NCBI GenBank assembly: GCA_934447715.1
Contig: CAKSER010000042.1
Span: 1-14,579 of the forward strand
Direction: 5' to 3'
DNA from: an uncultured Eubacteriales bacterium
Lineage (GTDB): Bacteria > Bacillota > Clostridia > Oscillospirales > CAG-272
Length of the DNA stretch: 14,579 nt
The position numbers and the translations under genes are program-made. Within the stretch, counting starts at the first letter, position 1. Each line of letters opens with the position of its first letter. Shown here one piece after another: positions 1 to 6,480 of the stretch. The notes beneath the pieces are model-generated. The model did not search any database. It was not told where the DNA came from and worked only from the letters and a program-made list of their open reading frames with translations.

Positions 1-488
1 GTCTTCTTCATCGAATCAAGCCGCGAAACGATGGTCTGTGAGGTTCCCTCTGTTACAAGCTTCTCCTCCTTATACATCTGCGCCATCTTGATTCCGATAT
101 TATTGACGTTATCAACTCCGATATGGTTTACATAATGAAGCGGATTCTGGATAACCGCATAAAGAGCAAAAAGAATTATCATCTGAAAAACCATGGGGAG
201 ACAGCCGCTGAACATGCTGAACTTCTCGTCCTGGTACATCTTCATTACTTCTTCGCTGACCTTTTGCTGCGTCACTTTGTCATTCCTTCCGGCGTATTTT
301 TTCCGGATCGCCATTTCCTTTGGACGAAGTGATGCCTGTTTGACCATGTTCTTCTGCTGCTTGATCCCGAGAGGGAAAAGCACAATGTTCATAACGATAG
401 TGAACAAAAGAAGCGCTATTGCATAGTTATGTGAAATTGCATAGCAGCCTTCGAGCAGATAACCGATCGGTATTCTGATAATATCCAT
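1..488 (-). CDS. yidC: YidC/Oxa1 membrane protein insertase (N-terminal part, runs off window)
   Basis: YidC inserts and folds membrane proteins, alone or with SecYEG, in the cytoplasmic membrane. About 162 N-terminal codons are present; the gene continues past base 1. I translated it by hand from the ATG at 486-488. It has the short N-terminus usual for clostridial YidC, with no lipoprotein signal. A first membrane segment lies at about residues 22-41 and ends in the PLGIKQQ motif. A charged cytoplasmic hairpin follows (about 43-95), then the second segment preceded by SGCLPMVFQM (about residues 97-106). An AAAAGGA ribosome binding site sits 8-9 bases upstream. It is the last visible gene of the rpmH-rnpA-yidD-yidC cluster, 95 bases after yidD. 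The position five residues before Pro39, which holds Arg or Lys in the families I know, is Asn34 here. Confidence 0.95.
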   Translation of the reverse strand, partial: MDIIRIPIGYLLEGCYAISHNYAIALLLFTIVMNIVLFPLGIKQQKNMVKQASLRPKEMAIRKKYAGRNDKVTQQKVSEEVMKMYQDEKFSMFSGCLPMVFQMIILFALYAVIQNPLHYVNHIGVDNVNNIGIKMAQMYKEEKLVTEGTSQTIVSRLDSMKK

Positions 489-574
489 TTACTTTTTCCT
501 TTTTTGCAAAATAACTTATAGTCTGCTTTGATCTTGTCTGATTTCAAAAAAATGTTCCAAGCACCGCAACAAGC

Positions 575-600
575 ACACAGAGGCTATCTGTGTTTTTTTT
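575..600 (+). terminator. Terminator-like hairpin on the strand opposite yidD/yidC
   Basis: A 7-bp perfect stem (ACACAGA at 575-581, TCTGTGT at 587-593) with a 5-base loop is followed directly by T594-600 on the plus strand. It overlaps the yidD stop codon. Read in the direction of the operon, the run becomes A residues before the hairpin, so it would not end the yidD-yidC transcript. It could stop antisense transcription, or be chance. Confidence 0.35.
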
Positions 601-817
601 CGTTTCTTGGAACATAATCGATTCCGCCCTTGCTGAATGGGTTGCAGCGCAAAATTCGCCATATTGCAAGCCCGAGTCCTCTCATAACTCCCCATTCTTT
701 AATGGCATCTATGGCATACTGAGAGCAGGTCGGGTAGTATTTGCATGTAGACCTCATTTTCAGCGGAGATAAAAACCTTTGGTAAAACCTTATTAAAAGG
801 ATAAACAGCTTTTTCAT
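584..817 (-). CDS. yidD: YidD, membrane protein insertion efficiency factor
   Basis: YidD is a small amphipathic protein at the inner face of the cytoplasmic membrane that helps YidC-dependent insertion. The 77-residue product has the family features in order: an N-terminal amphipathic helix (residues 1-17), then the conserved SPLK and C-KYYPTCSQYA region with its Cys residues at about 25-34, then the RCNPFSKGG motif at about 58-66, and a short basic tail. Length is typical. A GGAG site lies about 5 bases before the ATG. It sits between rnpA (69 bases upstream) and yidC, the standard order, and is probably co-transcribed with both. Confidence 0.96.
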   Translation of the reverse strand: MKKLFILLIRFYQRFLSPLKMRSTCKYYPTCSQYAIDAIKEWGVMRGLGLAIWRILRCNPFSKGGIDYVPRNEKKHR

Positions 818-886
818 CCGAACTCCTGCCTATAATTGCTTAAAGGTCTTGTCTGCTCTTTTGTATTGCCTTGTGGTGTTGCTTTT

Positions 887-1291
887 TCAGCTTTTTAAAG
901 AAAGCAGATCTGCCTGGTCCTCAAACAGCCTTAAAGCCTCAAACGCTGCCTCAAAATCCTTTTTTAAATACTTCGATTTTGAGTTGATTGCAGAGTGTCT
1001 TGCGACGAACACGAGCAGATATCCCTTTTTCAGCGGCCTTTCGCTGATTGCCGCACGGTATCCCTCGCGCATTATTCTTCTGCATCTGACGCGTTTAACC
1101 GCCTTGCCGAGCTTCTTTGTCGTAGTCAGTCCGACCCGGTTTATACGGACCTTCTTCGGATTTTCTCTTTCGAGCTTGTCCGACTGCGGATCCGAAAGGG
1201 CATAGACCACCACATTCCGACCGACAAATTTCTTTCCCTTCGAGTACACTCTTGAAAACAATCGGTTATCCTTTATCGCGTATTCCTTCAT
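887..1291 (-). CDS. rnpA: Ribonuclease P protein component
   Basis: This is the protein cofactor of RNase P, which binds the catalytic RNA and helps remove 5' leaders from tRNA precursors. The 134-residue product is slightly longer than the usual 110-125. The start fits the family pattern (basic N-terminus, then LFSRVYSKGKKF at 11-22), and the central RVGLTTTKKLGKAVKRVR run covers residues 52-69. The RNA-binding 'RNR' motif reads Arg67-Val68-Arg69, followed by CRRIMRE, so the usual Asn is Val. The GYLLVFVAR strand (90-98) follows. A GAGGGG site precedes the ATG. It lies downstream of rpmH, separated by two terminator-like hairpins, and upstream of yidD. Confidence 0.95.
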   Translation of the reverse strand: MKEYAIKDNRLFSRVYSKGKKFVGRNVVVYALSDPQSDKLERENPKKVRINRVGLTTTKKLGKAVKRVRCRRIMREGYRAAISERPLKKGYLLVFVARHSAINSKSKYLKKDFEAAFEALRLFEDQADLLSLKS

Positions 1292-1353
1292 AATATGCGT
1301 AAATCCCCTCTCGGCTTCCAGGTGCCGTACTCGCTTTAAAGAGCTCCGTTTTT

Positions 1354-1369
1354 AAAAAGCCCTCGGGCT
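1354..1369 (-). terminator. Second rpmH-rnpA intergenic hairpin with T tract
   Basis: On the minus strand AGCCC-GA-GGGCT (1369-1358) is followed by TTTTT running to 1354. The perfect stem has only a two-base loop, so the real fold is probably four pairs with a four-base loop. It is the second of two tandem terminator-like elements between rpmH and rnpA. It probably lowers rnpA transcription relative to rpmH rather than blocking it. Confidence 0.45.
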
Positions 1370-1378
1370 CAAAGTCCT

Positions 1379-1396
1379 AAAAGAGCCGAAGGGCTC
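1379..1396 (-). terminator. First rpmH-rnpA intergenic hairpin with T tract
   Basis: On the minus strand GAGCC (1396-1392), loop CTTC, and GGCTC (1387-1383) are followed by TTTT (1382-1379). It begins 21 bases after the rpmH stop codon. The stem is short (5 bp), so this is a weak terminator or attenuator that could set the ratio of abundant L34 mRNA to scarce rnpA mRNA. Confidence 0.5.
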
Positions 1397-1416
1397 CTCA
1401 ATTCAAGGAACCCAAA

Positions 1417-1551
1417 TCAGTGTGTAAGTCTGGCTCTTCCCTTAGCGCGTCTTCTCTTGAGAACTCTTCTTCCGTCAGCAGTCTTCATTCTCTTTCTGAA
1501 GCCGTGTACCTTTGAACGGTGACGCTTCTTAGGCTGGTATGTTCTAAGCAT
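1417..1551 (-). CDS. rpmH: 50S ribosomal protein L34
   Basis: L34 is a very basic 44-residue protein of the large ribosomal subunit. The hand translation begins MLRTYQPKKRHRSKVHGFR and continues through RMKTADGRRVLKRRRAKGR to a TGA stop, the family pattern over its whole length. A strong AAGGAGT site at 1561-1567 lies 9 bases from the ATG. Transcription should start from the consensus promoter at 1669-1698, giving a leader of about 110 bases. It is the first gene of the rnpA-yidD-yidC cluster, but tandem hairpins follow it. dnaA, its common divergent neighbour, is absent here. Confidence 0.98.
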   Translation of the reverse strand: MLRTYQPKKRHRSKVHGFRKRMKTADGRRVLKRRRAKGRARLTH

Positions 1552-1668
1552 TGTAAAATCACTCCTTTTTTATTATCCTGTTATCTTATCCAATTATCCG
1601 ATGCCGACATCGCATTTTTTACCGATGTACGGCCTTTCAAACCTTAATTTCAGACAAGGTCAAGTTAT

Positions 1669-1698
1669 ATTATATACTCTTTTTTACATACTTGTCAA
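1669..1698 (-). promoter_or_regulatory. Consensus sigma-A promoter of rpmH cluster
   Basis: On the minus strand the -35 box is TTGACA (1693-1698) and the -10 box is TATAAT (1669-1674), both perfect matches, with an 18-base spacer. The expected start is near 1661, leaving about 110 bases of T-rich leader before rpmH. A strong promoter suits a ribosomal protein gene. Confidence 0.85.
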
Positions 1699-1749
1699 GG
1701 GTTTTTTGCTTTTTGCTGCCTTTTTATACTTATTTATATTAATACGATA

Positions 1750-2400
1750 TTACTCAAAGCTGATAACGGCGAAATAATCGCAGATCCACTCGTTTTCCTG
1801 ACTTATAAGAATCAAGGTGCCGGTAATTCTGCTCTCGCTTTCCTTTACCTTGAGCGTAGCCTCAAAGCCGAGGGTGCAGCTTCCGTCTGCGGCGCTTTCT
1901 GTTGTTATTTCGATCTTCTTTACCTTAATATCGCTTTCGCTGTCGAACGAAAGCTTTGCAAGCCTTCTCGGCAGATCCGACGACAGAATCTGATTTTTGC
2001 AGTTTTCTGTCATGCCTGTCCTGTCAAGCTTGCTCTTTGACAGACTCATCGCCTCCTGAAGCTGATCCGCTGCGCTTCCGCCATCGAAAAATCCGCATTC
2101 AGAAAAACTGTAGGTCATTATCTCCTTAAGCGTTCTTTTTGCAACCGAATCCGGCTGCTTTCTTATAATTGCGTATGCCGCAACGCCGATTCCGGCGGCA
2201 AGTGTAAGCGCTGCCAGAACAAATGCGATTATTTTTACGCCTTTTTTGCGCTTTGTTCCGTCCGGCTTTTTTTCTGCATCTTCCGTAATTACATCTGTTG
2301 CCTTTTCTGCTTCTTTTACTTCGTTTGCCTCAAGCTCATTATTTTCCTTCGGCTCTGTGTTTTCTTCCCGATTCATATTTTTGTCTTGATTTGTATTCAT
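1750..2400 (-). CDS. Unrecognised single-pass membrane protein with extracytoplasmic domain
   Basis: I do not recognise this protein. I chose the ATG at 2398-2400 (216 residues) because an upstream ATG at 2532 would place the divergent promoters inside the gene and start a poor, Cys/His-rich N-terminus; AAGGGAAG lies just before the chosen start. Residues 1-49 are acidic, Asn/Glu-rich and probably disordered. A basic KRKK stretch (50-53) precedes one membrane helix (about 55-79), so the C-terminal part (80-216) should lie outside. That part mixes helix (about 85-145) with beta strands to the end. It ends just before the rpmH promoter and has no convincing terminator, so read-through into the rpmH region is possible. 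It is divergent from the gene at 2533. Confidence 0.75.
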   Translation of the reverse strand: MNTNQDKNMNREENTEPKENNELEANEVKEAEKATDVITEDAEKKPDGTKRKKGVKIIAFVLAALTLAAGIGVAAYAIIRKQPDSVAKRTLKEIMTYSFSECGFFDGGSAADQLQEAMSLSKSKLDRTGMTENCKNQILSSDLPRRLAKLSFDSESDIKVKKIEITTESAADGSCTLGFEATLKVKESESRITGTLILISQENEWICDYFAVISFE

Positions 2401-2426
2401 ATTTACTTCCCTTTTGAAAATTGCTG

Positions 2427-2455
2427 TTGACATATTTTTTTGTGGGTGATATAAT
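2427..2455 (+). promoter_or_regulatory. Consensus sigma-A promoter of the plus-strand gene
   Basis: TTGACA (2427-2432) and TATAAT (2450-2455) are perfect matches with a 17-base spacer. Transcription should start near 2462, about 70 bases before the ATG at 2533. The -10 box overlaps that of the divergent minus-strand promoter. Confidence 0.85.
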
Positions 2456-2479
2456 ATATCCGTATATATGTATTTGCAA
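2451..2479 (-). promoter_or_regulatory. Probable divergent promoter for the 1750-2400 gene
   Basis: On the minus strand, TTGCAA (2474-2479, 4/6 match) and TATTAT (2451-2456, 5/6 match) have a 17-base spacer. The -10 box overlaps five bases of the plus-strand TATAAT at 2450-2455, so both promoters probably cannot open at the same time. Confidence 0.5.
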
Positions 2480-2532
2480 GTATCAGCGCATTTTCGGTGC
2501 GTTGAATATATTTTTAAAGCGAGGTACTCCAC

Positions 2533-2892
2533 ATGGCAGGCGAAAGAAAAGAGGATGCTATCAGAATAACCAAGGAAGAGATCATCTTCTGCGATAAATC
2601 AAACAAGAGCAATATTGTGCACTACCGCATCAAAACCGGACTGATCCGCAGTATCGTTTTCGATTATCTCCATTATGAAAGATTTTTCGGTCTTGTAAAG
2701 GAGATCGAGGAAGCGATCATCATCTATATCAAGCAGAACGATCAGGGAATTCCGGAAAAGCTCATCGTAAGAGAGCACAACGAGCCGCGCTTCAGATACT
2801 ACAAGGGAACCTTACGCAGCTATATCGACGACAACAAGATTCCGCTTGAGATCGTCGAGCTCGAGAGCGAAACCCTCGCCGCTTCAAAATAA
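2533..2892 (+). CDS. Unrecognised 119-residue soluble protein
   Basis: I do not recognise this protein; it is the only convincing plus-strand gene in the window. The ATG at 2533 has a GCGAGG site 8 bases upstream, sits about 70 bases from a perfect promoter, and the gene ends 25 bases before a strong terminator, so it is a monocistronic unit. The product has no signal peptide or membrane helix. It is rich in charged residues, with alternating beta-like segments (IRITKEEIIFCD at 11-22, AIIIYIK at about 61-67) and a Tyr/Arg-rich stretch (RFRYYKGTLRSYI) near residues 86-98. A small beta-rich fold such as a PH-like domain is possible, but that is a guess. Codon use matches its neighbours. Confidence 0.85.
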   Translation: MAGERKEDAIRITKEEIIFCDKSNKSNIVHYRIKTGLIRSIVFDYLHYERFFGLVKEIEEAIIIYIKQNDQGIPEKLIVREHNEPRFRYYKGTLRSYIDDNKIPLEIVELESETLAASK

Positions 2893-2917
2893 CTTCAAAG
2901 CAGGTTGAATTCTGTTT

Positions 2918-2957
2918 CACCGCTTCCGATTAAGACCGGAAGCGGTGTTTTTTCTTT
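2918..2957 (+). terminator. Strong intrinsic terminator of the 2533-2892 gene
   Basis: An 11-bp perfect stem (CACCGCTTCCG at 2918-2928, CGGAAGCGGTG at 2937-2947) with an 8-base loop is followed by six T, one C and more T (2948-2957). On the minus strand no T run follows, so it should not stop the ddl transcript coming from the right. Confidence 0.92.
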
Positions 2958-3111
2958 TCTGCCGCTTTTCTTTGGTATTTCCGCCTTTTGGCGGTCTGTG
3001 CATGCCCTGCTATCTGCCGTGCCGCCGCGCCGACACACCCACATACGAATGTACGAATGCACCGCTCCGTACCGACATGCTGCCGTACCCCATGCCGCTC
3101 GGGTGCTGCCG
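2958..3111. other. GC-rich spacer between convergent genes
   Basis: No gene is visible in either strand. Unusually for an intergenic stretch here it is rich in GC. It holds a CCGCC-TTTT-GGCGG palindrome near 2982-2995, a perfect tandem 8-mer TACGAATG (3044-3051 and 3052-3059), and a small hairpin at the ddl stop codon (GCTGC/GCAGC arms). No T run follows any of these on the minus strand, so the end of the ddl transcript is not clear. Confidence 0.5.
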
Positions 3112-4149
3112 TCAGCAGCCGATTATCATGCTGCAGAGCTGATCGTAGGATATTCCCTCCGCCTTTGCCTCCTTCGGAAGAAGGCTTGCCGGGGTCATTC
3201 CGGGCAGAGCATTTGCCTCGAGGCAGTACGGGATTCCGGTCTCGTTTTCAAGGATAAAATCAACTCTTGAATAGCTTCCGAGGCGAAGCGCGTTATGTAC
3301 TGCAAGCGCGGAGCTTTTAAGAATGCTGTCCTCCTCCGGCGTAATATCCGCCGGGCAGTTTTCCACCGTCAGATCTGCCTGATATTTATTTTTGTAGTCA
3401 TAAAATCCGCATTTCGGGATGATCTCGATCGGAGCAAGCGCTCTTCCGCGAAGAACGCCGACCGAAAATTCTCTTCCGTGAATCAGCTTCTCGACAACAG
3501 CCTCGTCTCCGTACTCGGCACAGCTTTCAAGAGCCGAAGCAAGCGACTTTCTGTCCTTAACAATAGAAACACCGACACTCGAACCGCAGGAGGAGGTCTT
3601 TACAACGCACGGATAGCCAAGCTCATTTTCGATCCTGTCCGCCGTATCTTCAACTGCGCCTCCAAAATCTCTTAAGCAGATTCCCGGGGCGGTTTTTATT
3701 CCTCGCTGCAAAAAAAGCTCCTTTGAAATACACTTGTTCATCGCAAGCAGGCAGCCCTCATAGCCGCTTCCGGTATATCTGATTCCGAGCAGGTCAAGCA
3801 TCGCCTGCAGCTGTCCGTTTTCGCCGTATGCTCCGTGCATTGCAAGGAACACGATATCGGCTGCTCTGCACGCCTCAATGACACCCTTTCCGATAAGCGA
3901 ACTGCCGTTTTCCGGATGTGCCGCCTTAAGTGCATCAAGGTCCGGCGCGCTTTCCGGTATCGAATACTTATATTCTCCCTCGGTTTTAAAAATCTCATCA
4001 ATGTTTTCCGGAAGGTCGATTCCGACATATGCATCGACAAGCGCGACCTCGTGCCCGGATCTTATAAGCGAGCTTGCAATCAGGCTTCCGGAGGTAAGTG
4101 AAACATCCCTTTCCGGGCTGAATCCGCCTGCAAGAACTGTAATTTTCAT
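3112..4149 (-). CDS. ddl: D-alanine--D-alanine ligase
   Basis: This cytoplasmic ATP-grasp enzyme joins two D-alanines for the peptidoglycan stem peptide. The 345-residue length is typical. The N-terminal domain has AGGFSPERDVSLTSG (7-21) with the substrate-contacting Glu13, and MHGAYGENG (104-112). The ATP-grasp part has the serine-rich loop SSCGSSVG (186-193), then FYDYKNKY (249-256) with Lys255-Tyr256 matching the Lys-Tyr pair of D-Ala-D-Ala enzymes, Arg295 and Asp297 (SRVDF), and Glu311 and Asn313 (EANALPGMT) for metal binding. These residues favour a D-Ala rather than a D-lactate enzyme. TTGGAG lies 8 bases before the ATG. It follows the U32 gene by 31 bases and is the last gene of an LRR lipoprotein-U32-ddl operon. 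Confidence 0.96.
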   Translation of the reverse strand: MKITVLAGGFSPERDVSLTSGSLIASSLIRSGHEVALVDAYVGIDLPENIDEIFKTEGEYKYSIPESAPDLDALKAAHPENGSSLIGKGVIEACRAADIVFLAMHGAYGENGQLQAMLDLLGIRYTGSGYEGCLLAMNKCISKELFLQRGIKTAPGICLRDFGGAVEDTADRIENELGYPCVVKTSSCGSSVGVSIVKDRKSLASALESCAEYGDEAVVEKLIHGREFSVGVLRGRALAPIEIIPKCGFYDYKNKYQADLTVENCPADITPEEDSILKSSALAVHNALRLGSYSRVDFILENETGIPYCLEANALPGMTPASLLPKEAKAEGISYDQLCSMIIGC

Positions 4150-4180
4150 CTGTTTTGCTCCAATCTGTATTTAAATCTGC

Positions 4181-5401
4181 TCAAAGGCGAAGAATATCTC
4201 CCTCTCCGACCTCAAACGGGACAGGCATGCTGTACCTCATCTGCGGATGCGGAGCCGAATCGATCGGTTCGCCCTTTTCGTTTCTCAGATCCTCCGCCGT
4301 AAAGGATATTCCGAGCTTTCCCGGAGTGATAATCTCGACGGTGTCTCCTTTTGATATCTTATTCATCTGCATAATATTTGCCCTTCCGGTTTCCTTATCA
4401 TAGGAAAGAACGGTTCCGGCATATGCCTTGTCTCTGATATATCCGAGATCGGTAACCGTCTGCGCGTTTTCCATCGGCTTGCCAAAGAAAAATCCTAAAG
4501 AAAACTCTCTGTGGCTCACGCCGCAAAGCTCACGCATGAGCCTCGGGTCCGGCTGCCAGGATGACGGGTCCTTTAAATATCTGTCGATTGCTATCCTGTA
4601 CACATTTGCGGTAACTGCGGTATAGCAGACGCTCTTCATCCTTCCCTCAATTTTAAAGCTGTCGATTCCGCTTTCGACAAGCTCCGGAATGTGGTCGATC
4701 ATGCAGAGATCCTTGCTTGACATAATAAATGTGCCGAATTCGTTCTGCTCAACAGGCATCAGGCTTTCCGGTCTGTGCTCCTCCTCGATTAAAACCTCTC
4801 TGTAGTTCCATCTGCATGGCTGCGCGCAGGCGCCGCGGTTTCCGTCTCTGCCTGTAAGATAGCTTGAAAGCAGGCATCTGCCGCTCCACGCAATGCACAT
4901 CGAGCCGTGGACAAAGCATTCAAGCTCGAGCTCCTTTGAAATTTTGCTCTTGATTTCCTTTATATCCCGAAGCGACAGCTCTCTTGCAAGCACGACCCTC
5001 GAGCAGCCGAGTCTGTGATATGCCTCTGCCGCCTCGGCGCTTACGACGCTTGCCTGCGTCGACACATGAATTTCGGTATGCGGCAGCATTTCGCGCGCAA
5101 GAGTAATTACGCCGAGATCGGCTGCGATAATCGCATCGATTCCGCTTCCCCGAAGGCTGTCAAAATACTCGCGAAGCGCTCTGTATTCGCCGGTGTGCGG
5201 CATCGTGTTTACCGTCAAATATACCTTTTTGTTAAGTGAATGCGCATACTTTGCTGCGCTGTATATTTCATCGATTGAAAAATTGTCCGCCGCAGCCCTC
5301 ATGCCGAACGAGTTGCCGGCAAAATATACCGCGTCAGCTCCGAATCTGATCGCAGCCTTGAATTTTTCATAGTTTCCTGCCGGAAGAAGCAGCTCGGTCA
5401 T
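4181..5401 (-). CDS. U32-family protein (TrhP-like, tRNA hydroxylation candidate)
   Basis: Members of peptidase family U32 include TrhP (YegQ, YrrN/YrrO), needed for 5-hydroxyuridine at the tRNA wobble base, and UbiU/UbiV of oxygen-free ubiquinone synthesis; proteolysis is doubtful for most. The 406 residues begin with ELLLPAGNYEKFKAAIRFGADAVYFA-type barrel sequence. The family signature runs from Glu161 to Ser179 (ECFVHGSMC then GRCLLS). Cys169, Cys176, Cys192 and Cys233 match the spacing of the Fe-S cysteines known in UbiU, with Cys196 as an extra. FKIEGRMKS (249-257) is also typical. The part after about 325 is the C-terminal beta-barrel domain. Length fits YrrO/TrhP rather than the longer RlhA. 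ACGGAGAT precedes the ATG; the LRR gene ends 28 bases upstream. The exact substrate is inference. Confidence 0.88.
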   Translation of the reverse strand: MTELLLPAGNYEKFKAAIRFGADAVYFAGNSFGMRAAADNFSIDEIYSAAKYAHSLNKKVYLTVNTMPHTGEYRALREYFDSLRGSGIDAIIAADLGVITLAREMLPHTEIHVSTQASVVSAEAAEAYHRLGCSRVVLARELSLRDIKEIKSKISKELELECFVHGSMCIAWSGRCLLSSYLTGRDGNRGACAQPCRWNYREVLIEEEHRPESLMPVEQNEFGTFIMSSKDLCMIDHIPELVESGIDSFKIEGRMKSVCYTAVTANVYRIAIDRYLKDPSSWQPDPRLMRELCGVSHREFSLGFFFGKPMENAQTVTDLGYIRDKAYAGTVLSYDKETGRANIMQMNKISKGDTVEIITPGKLGISFTAEDLRNEKGEPIDSAPHPQMRYSMPVPFEVGEGDILRL

Positions 5402-5429
5402 TTTATATCTCCGTTTAATAATTATTTTT

Positions 5430-6287
5430 CTATTTTGACTCGGCTAATTCGCATTTATAGCCGGCTTTGCCTATAAGCTCCGCGGTTTTGCCGTTTGATG
5501 TATAGACCGTGAGCCTGCCGCAGGAGGAAAATGCCCCCTCGCCAAGCGTTTTTATGCTACCGAGCGTGATCGATTCGAGTGATGCGCAGCCGTTAAAGCT
5601 GTAATTTCCGATTACAGAAAGGCGGTCGTTTACATTAAACTCGCAAAGAGCGGTGCAGCCGCCGAAGGCTCTTTCCTCTATCTCGGTCACCCTGATTCCG
5701 AGCGTGACCGATTTGAGCGTGTCTATGCCGTAAAAAGCATATCTTTCGATCTTTTCGACACCGTCCGGAATTGTAATTTTCTCTATTTTGGTAAGATAAA
5801 ACGCATATGTTCCGATTCTTGCAACACCCTTCGGCAAAGCAATCTCGCCCTCAAGCGCGGTCATTCTGAATGCGTAATCGAGAACCGTTTCGAGCGTCGA
5901 CGGAAGCGAGATGCTCTCAAGAGAGGTGCATTCGTCAAACGCGCCCTTTCCGATCTCGCGAACGCCCTCGGGAACTGTAACTCTTTTTACCGATGTGTTA
6001 TAGGCAAACGAATAGTCGCCGACCGAAAGCACCGGCTTTCCGTTTATCTCGGACGGCACAGTCACGCTTTCGGCACTTCCCTTGTATGCGGAAACCACAG
6101 CAAAGGTTGTGTAGATATCAAACTCAAAATCCCGGTCGGCAACAGTTTCAAGCGGCTTCTTTTCATACGGAACGCCTGCCGTTTCGATCGGGTCGAGCGG
6201 CTGCGGATCGTTACTGTTTTTATCTCTGCAGCCGACAAGAGAAATGCAAAGCAAAGCCGCAAACAAAAAAGCAATCGATTTTTTCAT
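5430..6287 (-). CDS. BspA-like leucine-rich-repeat lipoprotein
   Basis: This is a predicted membrane-anchored surface lipoprotein. A lipoprotein signal peptide (residues 1-19) ends in the lipobox LVGC, with Cys20 as the lipid-bearing residue, followed by an acidic/polar linker. From about residue 70 there are eight LRR_5-type repeats (family seen in Treponema and BspA proteins) of the form I-LP-GV-IG-AF-C-L, with the marker Phe at 94, 117, 140, 163, 185, 208, 231 and 253, a 22-23 residue period. A short capping region (Cys279) ends the 285-residue chain. Such repeats usually bind proteins or glycans; the ligand is unknown. CGGAGGCGG sits directly before the ATG. It is the first gene of an operon with the U32 protein and ddl, driven by the promoter at 6330-6358. 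Confidence 0.92.
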   Translation of the reverse strand: MKKSIAFLFAALLCISLVGCRDKNSNDPQPLDPIETAGVPYEKKPLETVADRDFEFDIYTTFAVVSAYKGSAESVTVPSEINGKPVLSVGDYSFAYNTSVKRVTVPEGVREIGKGAFDECTSLESISLPSTLETVLDYAFRMTALEGEIALPKGVARIGTYAFYLTKIEKITIPDGVEKIERYAFYGIDTLKSVTLGIRVTEIEERAFGGCTALCEFNVNDRLSVIGNYSFNGCASLESITLGSIKTLGEGAFSSCGRLTVYTSNGKTAELIGKAGYKCELAESK

Positions 6288-6329
6288 ATCCGCCTCCGTT
6301 TTTATAACCGCATTGAGTATAACATTTTG

Positions 6330-6358
6330 AGTATATCATCATCGGGCATATTTGTCAA
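6330..6358 (-). promoter_or_regulatory. Promoter of the LRR lipoprotein-U32-ddl operon
   Basis: On the minus strand TTGACA (6353-6358, perfect) and TATACT (6330-6335, 5/6) are separated by 17 bases. The predicted start is near 6323, giving a short leader of about 35 bases. A second TATACT lies 14 bases further downstream (6316-6321) within the same ACTC context, perhaps by chance. Confidence 0.82.
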
Positions 6359-6411
6359 ATAAATTAGGGCAAAAAGGAAATTTGAAGCTGCAAAAGGCGG
6401 AAAAATCATAG

Positions 6412-6436
6412 TGTCGGCGTCCGACGGCTGCCGACA
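6412..6436. repeat. Inverted repeat with alternative pairings
   Basis: TGTCGGC (6412-6418) and GCCGACA (6430-6436) form a perfect 7-bp stem. A central CCGAC (6421-6425) can instead pair with GTCGG (6413-6417), giving a competing smaller hairpin. It lies between the terminator at 6493-6532 and the LRR operon promoter. No T tract follows directly; it could be an operator or a backup terminator. Confidence 0.5.
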
Positions 6437-6480
6437 AATCGAAAAGGTGGGCAAAACACAGAAGAATAGATTCAATTGAA

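Noticed and set aside
1573..1599. Cluster of TTATCC/TTATC motifs as possible DnaA boxes or oriC next to rpmH
   Set aside because: None matches TTATCCACA over nine bases (they read TTATCCTGT, TTATCCAAT, TTATCCGAT), dnaA is not adjacent, and the region is the rpmH leader.
2401..2532. Longer N-terminus (44 more residues) for the 1750-2400 gene
   Set aside because: It would run through both divergent promoters, and the extra residues look non-native; the internal ATG at 2400 has an acceptable ribosome binding site.
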